The translations under genes were made by a program, and so were the position numbers. Below are positions 22,912 to 33,514 of a stretch of 64,000 nt of DNA, piece after piece. The stretch lies in contig CM056733.1 of the NCBI GenBank assembly GCA_029844215.1, positions 47,877,142 through 47,941,141 on the forward strand. Reading direction: 5' to 3'. Each line of letters begins with the position of its first letter. Positions within the stretch are counted from its first letter, which is position 1. The notes under the pieces were generated by a model. The model was given only the letters and a program-made list of their open reading frames with translations. It was not told the DNA's origin and made no database searches. This DNA comes from Przewalskia tangutica. Its lineage: Eukaryota; Streptophyta; Magnoliopsida; Solanales; Solanaceae.

Positions 22912-23090
22912 TGGTTATTCATTTGTATTGGATTACCTTCTATATAATTGTGAGCCAATTGGGGATGTTTGGTTATTCATTTGTATTGGATTACCTTCTA
23001 TATAATTGTGAGCCAATTGGGGCTGTTTGGTTATTCATTTGTATTGGATTACCTTCTATATAATTGTGAGCCAATTGGGGCTGTTTGGTT
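22912..23090 (+). repeat. 58-bp tandem repeat in LTR
   Basis: Three copies of a unit containing 'ggttattcatttgtattgga' and 'attgtgagccaattgggg'. The period is 58 bp by direct spacing. It gives overlapping repetitive ORFs with hydrophobic translations that are not genes. Confidence 0.9.
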
Positions 23091-24071
23091 ATTGTATTTC
23101 GGCCTTGAAAAAGGTGGCAAAGTAAGTAAAAAACAAAGGAGGTGCTGTCCGATTTTCCGTAGAATATAGAGACTTAACACTTATAATATTCTACGATTGA
23201 AGTAAGGCTTTAATAGACGTATCGTGAATATTATAGGTTGACGTACTACGGGCGGGACTTTGTACTTAGCAAGTGGTTTGACCCGACGAGGTATGTAGAA
23301 CTTTTCCTATCCTTTGAGCATGACTAGTTTCACGTATATAGTACGGTGAGCGTCTGAGACTTTGACATTCTTTACTTGTTTTATGAAATGCCAAGTCGGG
23401 TGAGTTAGGAGATTAACTCACTTCTTTGTGAATATTAAAGATGTCTTAAGTCTTGTTAAAGATAAGGGACTTGAAGAATTTTAAAGTATGTAATACTTGT
23501 GTCGTTTTAAAAACGTATAAGTCCCTTGGATAGGAAATTGTACATGACTAAGGTATAAAGTGAATATAACGACTTTTTGGGGAGTTGGTTATATTGACTT
23601 TATGGAAAGATAAATGACTTGATTTAATGGAAGGCAATTCGATTTTAAGGCATCAATTGCCTAAGGTTTTATAAGACACGAGTCACTTGATTTAGAAGCC
23701 ATATTTTATTTCTAAAAGTATTGTGACTTGTCTTGAAAAGAAATTGTCACTTGATACTACGGCTATTAGTATCTTGGAAGTTTTATAATGAAATGAGTCA
23801 TTTTAAAAGAATAGAAGTACGTAGTACTTTGGGTTAATTCCCGGACTTTCATAAAGACATGTTAGTGCCTTAAGTAAACTAAAATGAGAGTGTATATGAA
23901 CAAGAATTGTAAGAAGTTAGGGGATTTCTTAACTTGCTTATATATTGTATGATAAGCCGATAGAGCTTATGTTGTGTGTGATAGCCGGATTTGGGCTAGT
24001 GATATATTATTCGTTGAGGGGTCATTCCCCGTGATTGTGGCATAGTATATTTCCGTGGATTTGCTAACCAC

Positions 24072-24257
24072 GATGCGAGGAATACCTCATGCGAGTCCGT
24101 AAGGGCTTATGCGGGTGAAATAGTCCCATGCGGGCGGGTCCAGCCTATGCGAGGAATACCTCATGCGAGTCCGTAAGGGCTTATGCGGGTGAAATAGTCT
24201 CATGCGAGGAATACCTCACGCAGTCAAGCTGGACCTATGCGGGTGAAATAGTCCGAG
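24072..24257 (+). repeat. About 55-bp GC-rich minisatellite in LTR
   Basis: Units combining 'atgcgaggaatacctcatgc', 'gagtccgtaagggcttatgc' and 'gggtgaaatagtc', about three copies. The same array is at 31992-32180 and, on the minus strand, near 63776-63945. Confidence 0.85.
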
Positions 24258-24827
24258 TAGGATTCCAATCCTATTTTTCGTTGTAAGTATACACCTATTT
24301 TTACTCATTGTTAGTAAGGCCTTTGTGTCTTGTAATTTTGTTATCATACATGTCTCAACTTTCTTTTAAACTTATGTTGTAATTACAGTACTTTCAGCTT
24401 TTCATACTTAGTACATATTGTGTGCGACCCCTTCTCGGGGCTGCGTTCATCCGCGAGAAAGGGTAGCGAGTTGCGGATCCACACTCTTAGGATCACTTAT
24501 CGGGCGTCGGAAGCTCCGTTCTCGGAGGCTTGTCTTTCTTTTAGTCTGATCTTTCCCGATGTTGTAGATTATGTACATTCGGGGTATGGCGGGGCCACTG
24601 TCCGCCAGATTATTATTCTAAGTATGTATTCACATATGTGGTTGGTAAGAAGCGAGTTGTAAGTTGTACTTTTGACTTTGTTTATATTATGGAAAAGGCT
24701 TTGATCGGCTGCTTTGTGTTGTTATATTGTTTACACTGTGTTTATGTTGTGTATGTTCATTGCTATTCTCGATGTATACGAGCAGGTGCCCGGGTAGGGC
24801 ACGATCGAGCCGAGGGTGGTCGTGACA

Positions 24828-25028
24828 AAAGTGGTATCGAGCGATTAGTCCTCGGAAAGTGTCTACTGACCGTGTCTAGTAGAGTCTTGATTATCGTTAT
24901 GTTGTGCACCACATCTATAATCGGGAGGTGCGGGACATTTAGGATTAGTTTCCATTCTTCTCTCTCGAGATCGTGCATTAGAGCCGTCTTATTAGGTTGA
25001 ATCCTCTCGACCTCTTCTTATGAACGGT
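24828..25028 (+). other. Primer-binding site and leader of the gag-pol element
   Basis: TGGTATCGAGC at 24832-24842 is the initiator tRNA-Met site lacking one A. The leader shares 'gtgtctagtagagtcttgat' and 'gttgtgcaccacatctataa' with the gag-only elements, so the two groups share cis-acting signals. Confidence 0.8.
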
Positions 25029-26145
25029 ATGCCTCCGAAAAGCGACCCAGATCCCGGAAGGGCAAAGCGGCGGCGGGAGGCTGCTAGTGGTACTCGAGAG
25101 GTTACGGGCTCGAGCACGGACTATGCACGAGGTTGTAGGCGGGTCGGCGAGTTCACCACGCTGCGATTTTAGAAAGGCCGAGGCGGCGGTAGCTCGAAGG
25201 TTCGTGCGAGCCTCGGTTCCACGGCCAGTGCGAGTATAGAACTACGAGAACAGTTCGGTTGTTGACAATATAGTAGCGGCGGCAAGCGAGCAGCGGCCAC
25301 CCTAGAGCGGTTTGCGGATTAGGGATTTTACGGATGTCATCCACGATTTTATGGTTCGAGGTCTGATGAGGATCCGCAGGAGTTCATTCGGCGGCTACGG
25401 ACCATGCGAGTTCTTAGGGCTTGAGGCGATGCATTACACTAGCCTCTCCTAGGTTGCGCGATATTGCTGAACTGGTTTGAGTCGTGGTTGCTTTCGAGAG
25501 GTGATGATGCTCTTCCGGTGTTTGGGAGGAGTTTCTGAGGCTTTCATGGATCACTTTTGCCTTCCGAGATGAGAGAGCCGGGTAGACAGTTCTTGACCTT
25601 GAGGCAGAACGGGAGGACTGTCAGGGAGTATAGCTTGGAGTTTGACTCATTGGCCAGGCATGCGCATACTATTGTAGCTAGCATGGCGGATAGAGTTCAT
25701 CGTTATGTGATGGGGCTAGACCGTCATATGATTACTGATGCTTGGGGTGGCTCTTGGCCGGTATGGATATTGCTAGGATGCGAGCCTATGCACGAGGATA
25801 GAGGATAGAGAGGAGGACCAGATTGGCCGAGCCGGCCCGAGGCGGGACATCGAGTCTCGGGCGATTATCGGCGGGCGGCCTCGTGGCGAACTAGGTCCAC
25901 TTTCCGGCCAGCCTGAGTGCTCCGTCCGCGATTTTACGGCGGGAGGTCCGATCAGCCGGTCGATCGGGAAGCGGTCGGGGCTCAGTCTTCGGGTTTCGGG
26001 AGGCGAAGATCCTCGCCGATCGAGACCACCCACATCTCGGTGTGCTCGATCGGTAGATCTCACCCGATTGAGTGTCGTGTTCTGCGGAGGTTGTTACTCT
26101 TGTGGCGGTGGGCCATTTGAAGAGAGATTGTCCGTCTAGAAGCGG
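25029..26145 (+). pseudogene. gag: gag of the gag-pol element
   Basis: The start is MPPKSDPDPGRAKRRREAAS at 25029. Capsid-type pieces follow in shifting frames: 'DPQEFIRRL'-like at about 25370, then 'TVREYSLEFDSLARHAHTIV' and 'MADRVHRYVMGLDRHMI' at about 25610-25740. The zinc knuckle is near 26050-26135, with a 'GRSHPIECR' part and a second half ending 'VGHLKRDCPSR', which keeps the standard H-x4-C spacing. Frameshifts lie at several CAG/CTG-rich points. The protein would form the particle and bind element RNA. Confidence 0.85.
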
Positions 26146-26358
26146 CATGGGTGGTACAAAGACAAGCGGGATCGATTCTTTGGGTCTTCTTCTCCTTACG
26201 TGGTTATGCGCCCGAGGGCGTGGTACTCACGGACGGGCGGGCCGCGGTAAGTCGTGGTGGTGGTTCGATTCTAGCGGTCCCCGAGCGCATATATTCTCTA
26301 ACCCGGCCGCCAGATCGTGAGGCTTCCACAGCGTCGTCCGCAGTACATTGCGATTTGG

Positions 26359-26800
26359 TGTGATGTTTATGCTTTGATAGATCCGAGTTCTACCTTGTCC
26401 TATGTGTCCCCTCTTATGCGGGTAGAATCGGGATAGAGCCGGTGTCGATAGAGCCGTTTGAGGTAGCTACGCCGATGGTGATTCGGTGTTAGGCGGCGGG
26501 TGTCTGAGAGGTTGTCGATTTATATTTACTGATCGTCGGACCTTGCAGACTTGATAGAGTTAGAGATGGCGATTTTGATGTCATTATGGGTATGGACTGG
26601 TTGGCTTCTTGTTATGCCAACGTTGACTGTAGGAGCAGGATGGTTCGGTTCGGTTCTGGCGAGCGATTATCGAGTGGAGGGCAACACAAATGCGTCGAGG
26701 GTAGGTTTATTTCTTACCTCAAGGCTAGGAAGATGGTGCGAGAAAGGGTACATCTATCATCCGTTCGGTATTACGTCTGGTGAGTGCGATTCTTGATCGA
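26359..26800 (+). pseudogene. pol: Aspartic protease domain of pol
   Basis: From 26359 one frame reads CDVYALIDPSSTLSYVSPLM, the retropepsin active-site region with D-P-S in the place of D-S/T-G. Further on, in another frame, 'DVIMGMDWLASCYANVDCRS' (about 26570-26630) is the conserved second half, followed by 'FISYLKARKMVRE' (about 26710-26745). The protease cleaves Gag-Pol. Two or more frameshifts separate the pieces. Confidence 0.8.
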
Positions 26801-26889
26801 TGCCGATGGTTAGGAGTTTCGGATGTGTTCCCGGATGATCTTGGGTATCCCTCCCGAGAGGAGATCGAGTTTTGTATTGACACGTTGCG

Positions 26890-27640
26890 GACACTCGACC
26901 TATTTCCATTCCGCCATCTGAGGATGGCTTTCTTGAGTTGAGGAGGTGAAAGACCGGTGAAAGATTTCTTTGGAGAAAGGCTTTATCGGGCCTAGTGTAT
27001 CTCCGCAGGGGCGCGGTGTTGTTTGTGAAGAAGAAGGATGGGGCAGCTGCGTATGTGTGTTGACTACTGACGGTGAATAAGGTAACCATTAAGAATAGGT
27101 ACCCTCCCGTGATTGATGACTTGTTTGACCGATTGCGAAGTGCGAGGTGTTTCTCAAAGATAGACTGCGATGCAGTTATCATCGAGTTCGAGTTCGAGGC
27201 GACATCCCAAAGATCGCATTCGGGACCGGTATGGGCACTATGAGTTGAGGTTATGTCTTTCGACGACCAACGCTCAGCGGTATTTATGGATTTGATGAAC
27301 GGGTGTTCAAGCCTTTTTGGATACATTTGTGATTGTATTCATTGATGACATCTGGTGTATTCACGCAGACGGGCGGGAACATGCAGATCACTTGAGAAAT
27401 TGTACTTGGGATTCTCGGGCCGCGCTTGTCGCCAAGTTCTCCAAGTGTGAGTTTTGGTTGGCCTCGGTGGCATTCCCGGGCATATTATTGGGTGATGGTG
27501 TTCGCGTGGATACGGCTAAGATTGAGCGATCAAGTCTTGGCGAGCCTACTACTCCGACCAGTGCGCGATTTCTTAGGACTAGCGGGTTATTATCGTAGGT
27601 TTGTGGAAGCGGTTGCTTGATTTCAGCACCGCTGACTAGG
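26890..27640 (+). pseudogene. pol: Reverse transcriptase domain of pol
   Basis: Recognisable motifs in shifting frames are 'VLFVKKKDG' (about 27018), 'NKVTIKNRYP' (about 27077), 'IDDLFDRLRSARCFSKID' (27113-27166), 'VFMDLMN' (about 27280) and the catalytic box 'TFVIVFIDDI' (27323-27352). The thumb follows: 'AKFSKCEFWL', 'GDGVRVDTAKIE' and 'FLGLAGYYRRFVE'. The catalytic FIDD aspartates are intact. In-frame stops and shifts prevent translation as given. Confidence 0.88.
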
Positions 27641-28095
27641 TGACTCGGAAAGCGGCCAAGTTCCGATGGGCGAGGCTTGCGGCGGGGTTTTGATTCTTTG
27701 AAGAGAGGTTGACTCTGACCCGATTCTTACTCTTAGGAGGTTAGGCAGATGCGTGATCTATTGTGATGCCTCGGGTATCGGGCTAGGGTGTGTTTTGATG
27801 CGACGGCAAGGTTATAGCCTATGCTTCCCGGCGATTCTGGAAGCATGAGAGGAATTACCTACCCATGACTTAGAGTTGGCGCGGTTATTCATGCCTTGAA
27901 GATTTTATCGACACTATTTATGCAGGGGTTCATGTGGATATTTATACAGACCACAAGAGCCTCGGTATATCTTCGAGCGAGAGGAGATGAATTTGAGGCA
28001 GAGCGGTGGTTAGAGTTCTTTGAAAGACTATGATGTTGATATTCTATACCATCGGGAAAGCCAACGTAGTTCTTGATGCCTTAGTCGTAGATCGA
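27641..28095 (+). pseudogene. pol: RNase H domain of pol
   Basis: RNase H removes the RNA template during reverse transcription. 'VIYCDASGIGLGCVLM' (about 27752-27800) holds the first catalytic aspartate. 'HDLELA' (about 27868) and 'IYTDHKSL' (about 27938-27962) hold later conserved residues. The region ends with a 'YDVDILYH..GKANVV' segment typical of Ty3/gypsy pol before integrase. Confidence 0.8.
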
Positions 28096-28379
28096 TGGGA
28101 GCACGTCGGAGTACGGCCGGTGAGACGGGACATGGTCGTCAGATCCACCCGATTAGCGAGCCTTGGGGTTCGATTGATCGATACTGACGATAGTGAAGTG
28201 CGGGTTTGTGTGGTTGCGAGTCTTCCATCGTTGATGAGGTGAAGAGCGGCGATTTGAGGACCCGATGTTGATGCGATGCCGTGATGTAGCTCTTCGGGAG
28301 GAGAAGAGTCTATTCAGTGGCGCTGATGGGTGTCTTGAGATTTGAGGTCGGTTGTGTGTTCCGATGTATCGGGACTTCA

Positions 28380-29444
28380 CGGCGGTGAGGCACGGCGCTC
28401 GATATTCTATTCATCCGGTCGACCAAGATGTACCATGACCTCGGATGTTTGTATTGGTGGGATGGCACGAAGAGGGCGTGGCGAGTTTTGTTGCACGATG
28501 TCCTAATTGCCCGGTAGTCAAGTCGAGCACGAGGCCCGGTGGATTGTTGCGATCTATCGAGATTCCGACTTGGAAGTGGGAGATGATCAACATGGACTTT
28601 GTTCTGAGGTTACCTCGTACTCGGAGGAAATGCGACTCCATTTGGGTTATTGTTGTGGTGTGAAATCAGCCCATTTCCTTCGATCGGGCGACGTTTTGGT
28701 GAGGACTATGCCGATTCTACATCCGAGATATAGTGAGTGCACGATGTTCGGTGTCGATTATATCGATAGAGAGCCGGTTCACGGCTAACCGGAGGTCTTT
28801 CGAGAAGGGTTTGGGGACACAGTGAGTCTCGGACAACATTTCATCCTCAACCGGGCGGCAGAGCGCACTATCGGACAACGAGGATATCTGCGAGCTGCGT
28901 GATTGATTTCGATGGTAGGGGAGGATCATTTGCCTCTTGTGGAGTTTGCTTACAACAACATCTACCATTCCGATTATCTGAGATGGCGCCATACGAGGCT
29001 TTATATGGCGGAAATACAGTCGCCGTCGGTTGGTTCGGCGTGGGCGAGTGCGATTAGTTGGCGGACTTGGTACACGGTGTGGATAAGGTGAAGCTTATCC
29101 AGGAGAGACTGTTAGCAGCTCAGAGTCGGCAGAAGTCCTATGCGGATAATCGACGTCGGCATTTGGAGTTTCGTGAGCGATTGGGTCTTCTTGAAGGTGT
29201 CACCCATGAAGGGGTGATGAGATTCGATAAGAAGAAACTCAGCCCAAGGTACATTGGGCCCTACCAGATCGTTCGTAGAGTGGGCAAGGTTGCCTACGAG
29301 TTGGATCTGCCATCAGAGTTAGAGGCGGTACATCCGGTCTTCCATGTTTCTATGTTGCGGAAGTGTATCGGTGATCTAGCGAGAGTTTTCCCTACTAGTG
29401 AGGTCCAGTGTGAGAGGGGTTATCGTATGAGGAGAGTCCCATAG
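28380..29444 (+). pseudogene. pol: Integrase domain of pol
   Basis: The HHCC zinc-binding part is at 28390-28515, with 'RHGARYSIHP' and 'FVARCPNCPVVK'. The core starts with 'IPTWKWEMINMDFVLRLPRT' (about 28562-28621), holding the first catalytic Asp, followed by 'KSAHFL'. A degenerate 'FHPQ...AERTI' is at about 28840-28875, with the catalytic Glu, then 'DHLPLVEFAYNN'. The C-terminal part (29058-29444) is open. It contains 'LSPRYIGPYQIVRRVGKVAY', the GPY/F motif, and 'HPVFHVSMLRKCIGD'. Frameshifts lie in the core. Confidence 0.87.
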
Positions 29445-29610
29445 CGATACTCGATCGCCAGGTCAGGCGACTGCGGACCAAAGATGTAGCTTCCGTCAAA
29501 GTCCTGTGGAGGAATGATAACCGAGAGGAGATGACTTGGGAGGCGGAGGAAGACATGATGAGGAAGTATCCTCACTTATTTCCTATACCTTCAGGTAATT
29601 CATCTTCCCT
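29430..29610 (+). pseudogene. pol: Chromodomain-like C-terminal tail of integrase
   Basis: After one frameshift near 29440 the frame reads 'IAILDRQVRRLRTKDVASVK', 'VLWRNDNREEMTWEAEEDM' and 'MRKYPHLF'. This layout (ILDRQVRRLR, V-x-W, EE-TWE-E, YP-LF) is the Tekay-type chromodomain of plant chromoviruses, thought to bias integration toward heterochromatin. The E-E-x-TWE core is well preserved. Confidence 0.75.
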
Positions 29611-29744
29611 TACTTGTCAAGTTTTAATTGAAGTATCTCTTTTGCCTAAATGCTATTATGTGGCCATGTGTAGCATTTATTTTGGTATGTCGGGGTTGTG
29701 AAAGGAAACTATGTCGCTATTTTTTTTAAGTTTGACTCCGAAAG

Positions 29745-29780
29745 AACATTCGGGGACGAATGTTTCTAAGGGGGGAAGAA
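29745..29780 (+). other. Hairpin and polypurine tract of the gag-pol element
   Basis: AACATTCG (29745-29752) and CGAATGTT (29757-29764) form the same inverted repeat as in the gag-only elements. The purine tract ending GGGGGGAAGAA abuts the LTR at 29781. Confidence 0.85.
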
Positions 29781-29918
29781 TGTTACACCCCGTAATTACA
29801 GGACATGTTTTAAGAACGTAAGTAAGAACTCACAAATGTTAAGATTTGAGACTTGTAAAAATTTATCGGAAATTATGAAAATTATCGGAAAACGTATTAG
29901 TATGACGAATGGGAGGGC

Positions 29919-29928
29919 GACACGTGTC
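29919..29928. promoter_or_regulatory. G-box palindrome GACACGTGTC
   Basis: 3' LTR counterpart of the site at 21994-22003. Confidence 0.5.
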
Positions 29929-30835
29929 ACCCCCCTTACTATGACTTGGACGATTTTTAGCAAGGGCATAAGGGTCATTTGACCTTTGTTGCAAGACAAG
30001 TCTTGCAACTTGAGGCTTGATAATATTGACTAAGGTCAAAGGTCCCACAATGGTCTTGATTCTTTTGTAAGACTACATCTAAGCCTTCCATGTGTTTATA
30101 TCATAACCCTCCAAGGTGCTTTATATATTACTACTAGTAGAGGGAGAGTTTAACACTTAGAAAAAATTGCACAAATTGAAGAACACATTGGTGAGGTCTC
30201 GGGTTTCACAAAAAGGAAGAAGAAAAAAATTAGTTTCTTGTTCATTCAACTCCCCACTTTAAACCAAGGTTCTTAGGTGTATTGTAAACACATCTCAATA
30301 GAAAAGTCTTGGAAAAAGGTAGTTTACGGGTTAGTCGCAAAACGAAAACCTAAGGGTCTTTCTAGGTTTTGTTTGGAGTTTTGAAGGATAATTGTTGGTA
30401 TTGTTCTAAGGGTCTCAACAAGAGGATTGAGGTGTCTTGGAGAGGCTCTAAACTACTAAGGAACGACTTCGGATTGGAGTTGGATTAAGAATCATTGAGG
30501 TATAATCTTGTTCTTTGAAAGTATTACAAGATTATTTATATTGTTGTTAGCTTTGTATGTTGCGAGCATGAAATTGTTATATTGAAGTTATAAGGATTAT
30601 GGATTGATTATAGCCTTGGAAATCCGAAATGTAATGTAAGCCATTACTAAGTTGAATTACAATTTAATCGTTGTTAGAATCGTCGCATGTTATTGACTTG
30701 AAGATTATGGTAGTTATAACCAAATGCGACTTGATATCATTTTATGCTACCAATTTGGATTGAAATGGAAATTGGATAGAATTGGTATTGTTGAACTCAA
30801 AGTGGCCGAATTTGGGCTTGTAGTTTGTATTAGTT

Positions 30836-31016
30836 TGGTTATTCATTTGTATTGGATTACCTTCTATATAATTGTGAGCCAATTGGGGCTGTTTGGTTAT
30901 TCATTTGTATTGGATTACCTTCTATATAATTGTGAACCAATTGGGGCTGTTTGGTTATTCATTTGTATTGGATTACCTTCTATATAATTGTGAGCCAATT
31001 GGGGCTGTTTGGTTAT
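30836..31016 (+). repeat. 58-bp tandem repeat in 3' LTR
   Basis: Three copies, as in the 5' LTR at 22912-23090. Confidence 0.9.
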
Positions 31017-31991
31017 TGTATTTCGGCCTTGAAAAAGGTGGCAAAGTAAGTAAAAAACAAAGGAGGTGCTGTCCGATTTTCCGTAGAATATAGAGACTTA
31101 ACACTTATAATATTCTACGATTGAAGTAAGGCTTTAATAGACGTATCGTGAATAGTATAGGTTGACGTACTACGGGCGGGACTTTGTACTTGGCAAGTGG
31201 TTTGACCCGACGAGGTATGTAGAACTTTTCCTATCCTTTGAGCATGACTAGTTTCACGTATATAGTACGGTAGACGTACAAGACTTTGACATTCTTTACT
31301 TGTTTTATGAAATGCCAAGTCGGGTGAGTTAGGAGATTAACTCACTTATTTGTGAATATTAAAGATGTCTTAAGTCTTGTTAAAGATAAGGGACTTGAAG
31401 AATTTTAAAGTATGTAATACTTGTGTCGTTTTAAAAATGTATAAGTCCCTTGGATAGGAAATTGTACATGACAAAGGTATAAAGTGAATATAACGACTTT
31501 ATGGGGAGTTGGTTATATTGACTTTATGGAAAGATAAATGACTTGATTTAATGGAAGGCAATTCGATTTTAAGGCATCAATTGCCTAAGGTTTTATAAGA
31601 CACGAGTCACTTGATTTAGAAGCCATATTTTATTTCTAAAAGTATTGTGACTTGTCTTGAAAAGAAATTGTCACTTGATACTACGGCTATTAGTATCTTG
31701 GAAGTTTTATAATGAAATGAGTCATTTTAAAAGAATAGAAGTACGTAGTACTTTGGGTTAATTCCCGGACTTTCATAAAGACATGTTAGTGCCTTAAGTA
31801 AACTAAAATGAGAGTGTATATGAACAAGAATAGTAAGAAGTTAGGGGATTTCTTAACTTGCTTATATATTGTATGATAAGCGATAGAGCTTATGTTGTGT
31901 GTGATAGCGGTTGGGCTAGTGATATATTATTCGTTGCAGGGTCATTCCCCGGGATTGTGGCATAGTATATTTCCGTGGATTTGCTAACCAC

Positions 31992-32180
31992 GATGCGAGG
32001 AATACCTCATGCGAGTCCGTAAGGGCTTATGCGGGTGAAATAGTCCCATGCGGGCGGGTCCGACCTATCACGAGAATACCTCATGCGAGTCCGTAAGGGC
32101 TTATGCGGGTGAAATAGTCCCATGCGAGGAATACCTCACGCAGGTCCACTGGACCTATGCGGGTGAAATAGTCCCAGGAG
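31992..32180 (+). repeat. About 55-bp GC-rich minisatellite in 3' LTR
   Basis: Counterpart of 24072-24257. It has 'gggtccgacctatcacgaga' where the 5' copy has 'gggtccagcctatgcgagga', a clear CAG-to-CGA difference. Confidence 0.85.
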
Positions 32181-32771
32181 TAGGATTCCAATCCTATTTT
32201 TCGTTGTAAGTATACACCTATTGTTACTCTCATTGTTAGTAAGGCACTGTGTACTGTAATTTTGTTATCATACATGTCTCCGGCTTTCTTTTAAACTTAT
32301 GTTGTAATTACAGTACTTTCCAGTTTTACATACTTAGTACATATTGTGTACTGACCCCCTTCCTCGGGGGCTGCGTTCATGCCGCAGGAAAGGGTAAGCA
32401 GGTTGCGGATCCACACTCTTAGGATCACTTATCAGACGTCGGAAGCTCCATTCTCCGGAGGCTTGTCTTTCTTTTGGTACAGTCTTTCCCTGATGTTGTA
32501 GATTATGTACATTCAGGGGTATGGCGGGGCCCTGTCCACGATTGTTATTCCTAAGTGCGTATTCACATATGTGGTTGGTTGTAAGCGAGTTGTAAAGTTG
32601 TACTTTTGACTTTGTTTATATTATGGAAGGCGGCCTGATCGGCTAGCCTGTGTTGTTATATTGTTTACACCTGTGTTTATGTTGTGTATGTTCCGCTGCT
32701 ATTCTCTGATGTATACCTGAACAGGGTGCCCAGGTAGGGCACCAGTCGCGGCCCGGGGTCGGGTCGTGACA

Positions 32772-32776
32772 TGGTC
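32772..32776. other. Target-site duplication TGGTC, right
   Basis: Exact copy of 21851-21855 directly after the 3' LTR. Confidence 0.9.
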
Positions 32777-33514
32777 GTACTCTTTCCGTACTTCCAAACT
32801 TATTCTAGCATACGTACATAACCTCCATACTGATTCTGGCCTCCAATCTTTGGAGTTACTAAATCGAACAATATAAGGCCATTTCTGGCTCTCGCGACCC
32901 GGTTCCGGTGGAACGCGTCCACCAACCCGTAAAACAATTAACTAGACTTGGGCCTTGCACCCTCGTGACCCTGTCACGTAGCGGGACTACTACCAATTGA
33001 TCCCACTCCATTTCCGGCTATAGGGCGACCCGAAATAGGTCCTCAACCCGACCCACCGTCGCAGTTAACTCTTACCCTTAGTCTGAATTAAATCTTATTG
33101 CCCAAGAAGGCCTTATATACCTAAGGTCTCGGCGGTTATCAATATTCTTAGGCTCGCAATTTCCATGCTCCAAGCCTACCTTATCAGTCCCCCCGTAAAC
33201 GGGTACAATAACTTCTCATAATACCATAATCGTGTTGTCTTGATCACAACAACCATTACTTAATCCATATGGATCTCATCCGTACAATCCTCTTAAGCAT
33301 ACCACGTTGCTTAATTTACTAACATAGTCTTCCATTAAGTCCCTTAATCATGACTTCTTAATGGTTCATTACCCTTTCAGACGGCTCATCATCTCCTAAT
33401 TATTTCAAATTAGCACATAAAACCTTGATGGGAATCCATTAAACTGTTTCATACCTTCCCGGTATCTAATTAGTCTTTACCAATTCTTGATAACCTATAA
33501 TCATTCTAGGCAAC
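32777..33514 (-). other. Spacer-type non-coding remnant of element H
   Basis: On the minus strand this resembles the conserved post-gag spacer of the gag-only elements: a 'gggtcgggttgagg' block, 'gtcacgagggtgcaaggccc' and a stretch near 'aagtttggaagtacgg'. Homology continues across the gag-pol insertion into 21855-21810 and then meets protease sequence, so in H the spacer sits upstream of protease. The part nearest 33514 is AT-rich with nothing recognised. Confidence 0.55.
33510..33514. other. Target-site duplication GCAAC, left
   Basis: Five bases directly before the minus-strand LTR, repeated at 42033-42037. Confidence 0.9.

Larger units (their letters stand above)
21856..24827 (+). repeat. 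5' LTR of the gag-pol element
   Basis: Begins TGTTACACCCCGTAATTACA and ends GGTCGTGACA. It contains a G-box, a TATA region, a 58-bp tandem array and a roughly 55-bp GC-rich tandem array. Its 3' third differs from the 3' LTR largely by CAG/CTG-to-CG changes. Confidence 0.93.
21856..32771 (+). mobile_element. Complete Ty3/gypsy chromovirus-like element with gag-pol
   Basis: A 10.9-kb element with two LTRs of 2.97 and 2.99 kb, perfect 5-bp target duplications, primer-binding site, gag, protease, reverse transcriptase, RNase H, integrase, chromodomain-like tail and purine tract, in the order typical of Tekay-type chromoviruses. The LTRs look nearly identical apart from CAG/CTG-type differences, so insertion is recent. 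It is inserted in element H. The coding region as given has many frameshifts and is not translatable end to end. It is the only element here with all enzymatic domains. Confidence 0.92.
29781..32771 (+). repeat. 3' LTR of the gag-pol element
   Basis: A 2.99-kb copy of the LTR at 21856. It keeps many CAG/CTG sites that read as CG or CGA in the 5' LTR, for example at 32345-32405 and 32490-32720. It ends ...CGTGACA before the TGGTC duplication. Confidence 0.93.

Noticed and set aside
22800..23169. Hydrophobic ORFs suggesting a small membrane protein
   Set aside because: They read through three copies of a 58-bp LTR repeat; 58 is not a multiple of three, so successive copies fall in different frames.
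26757..27326. Longest open frame in the window (189 codons, minus strand)
   Set aside because: It is antisense to the protease-reverse transcriptase region, whose sense-strand motifs are unmistakable.
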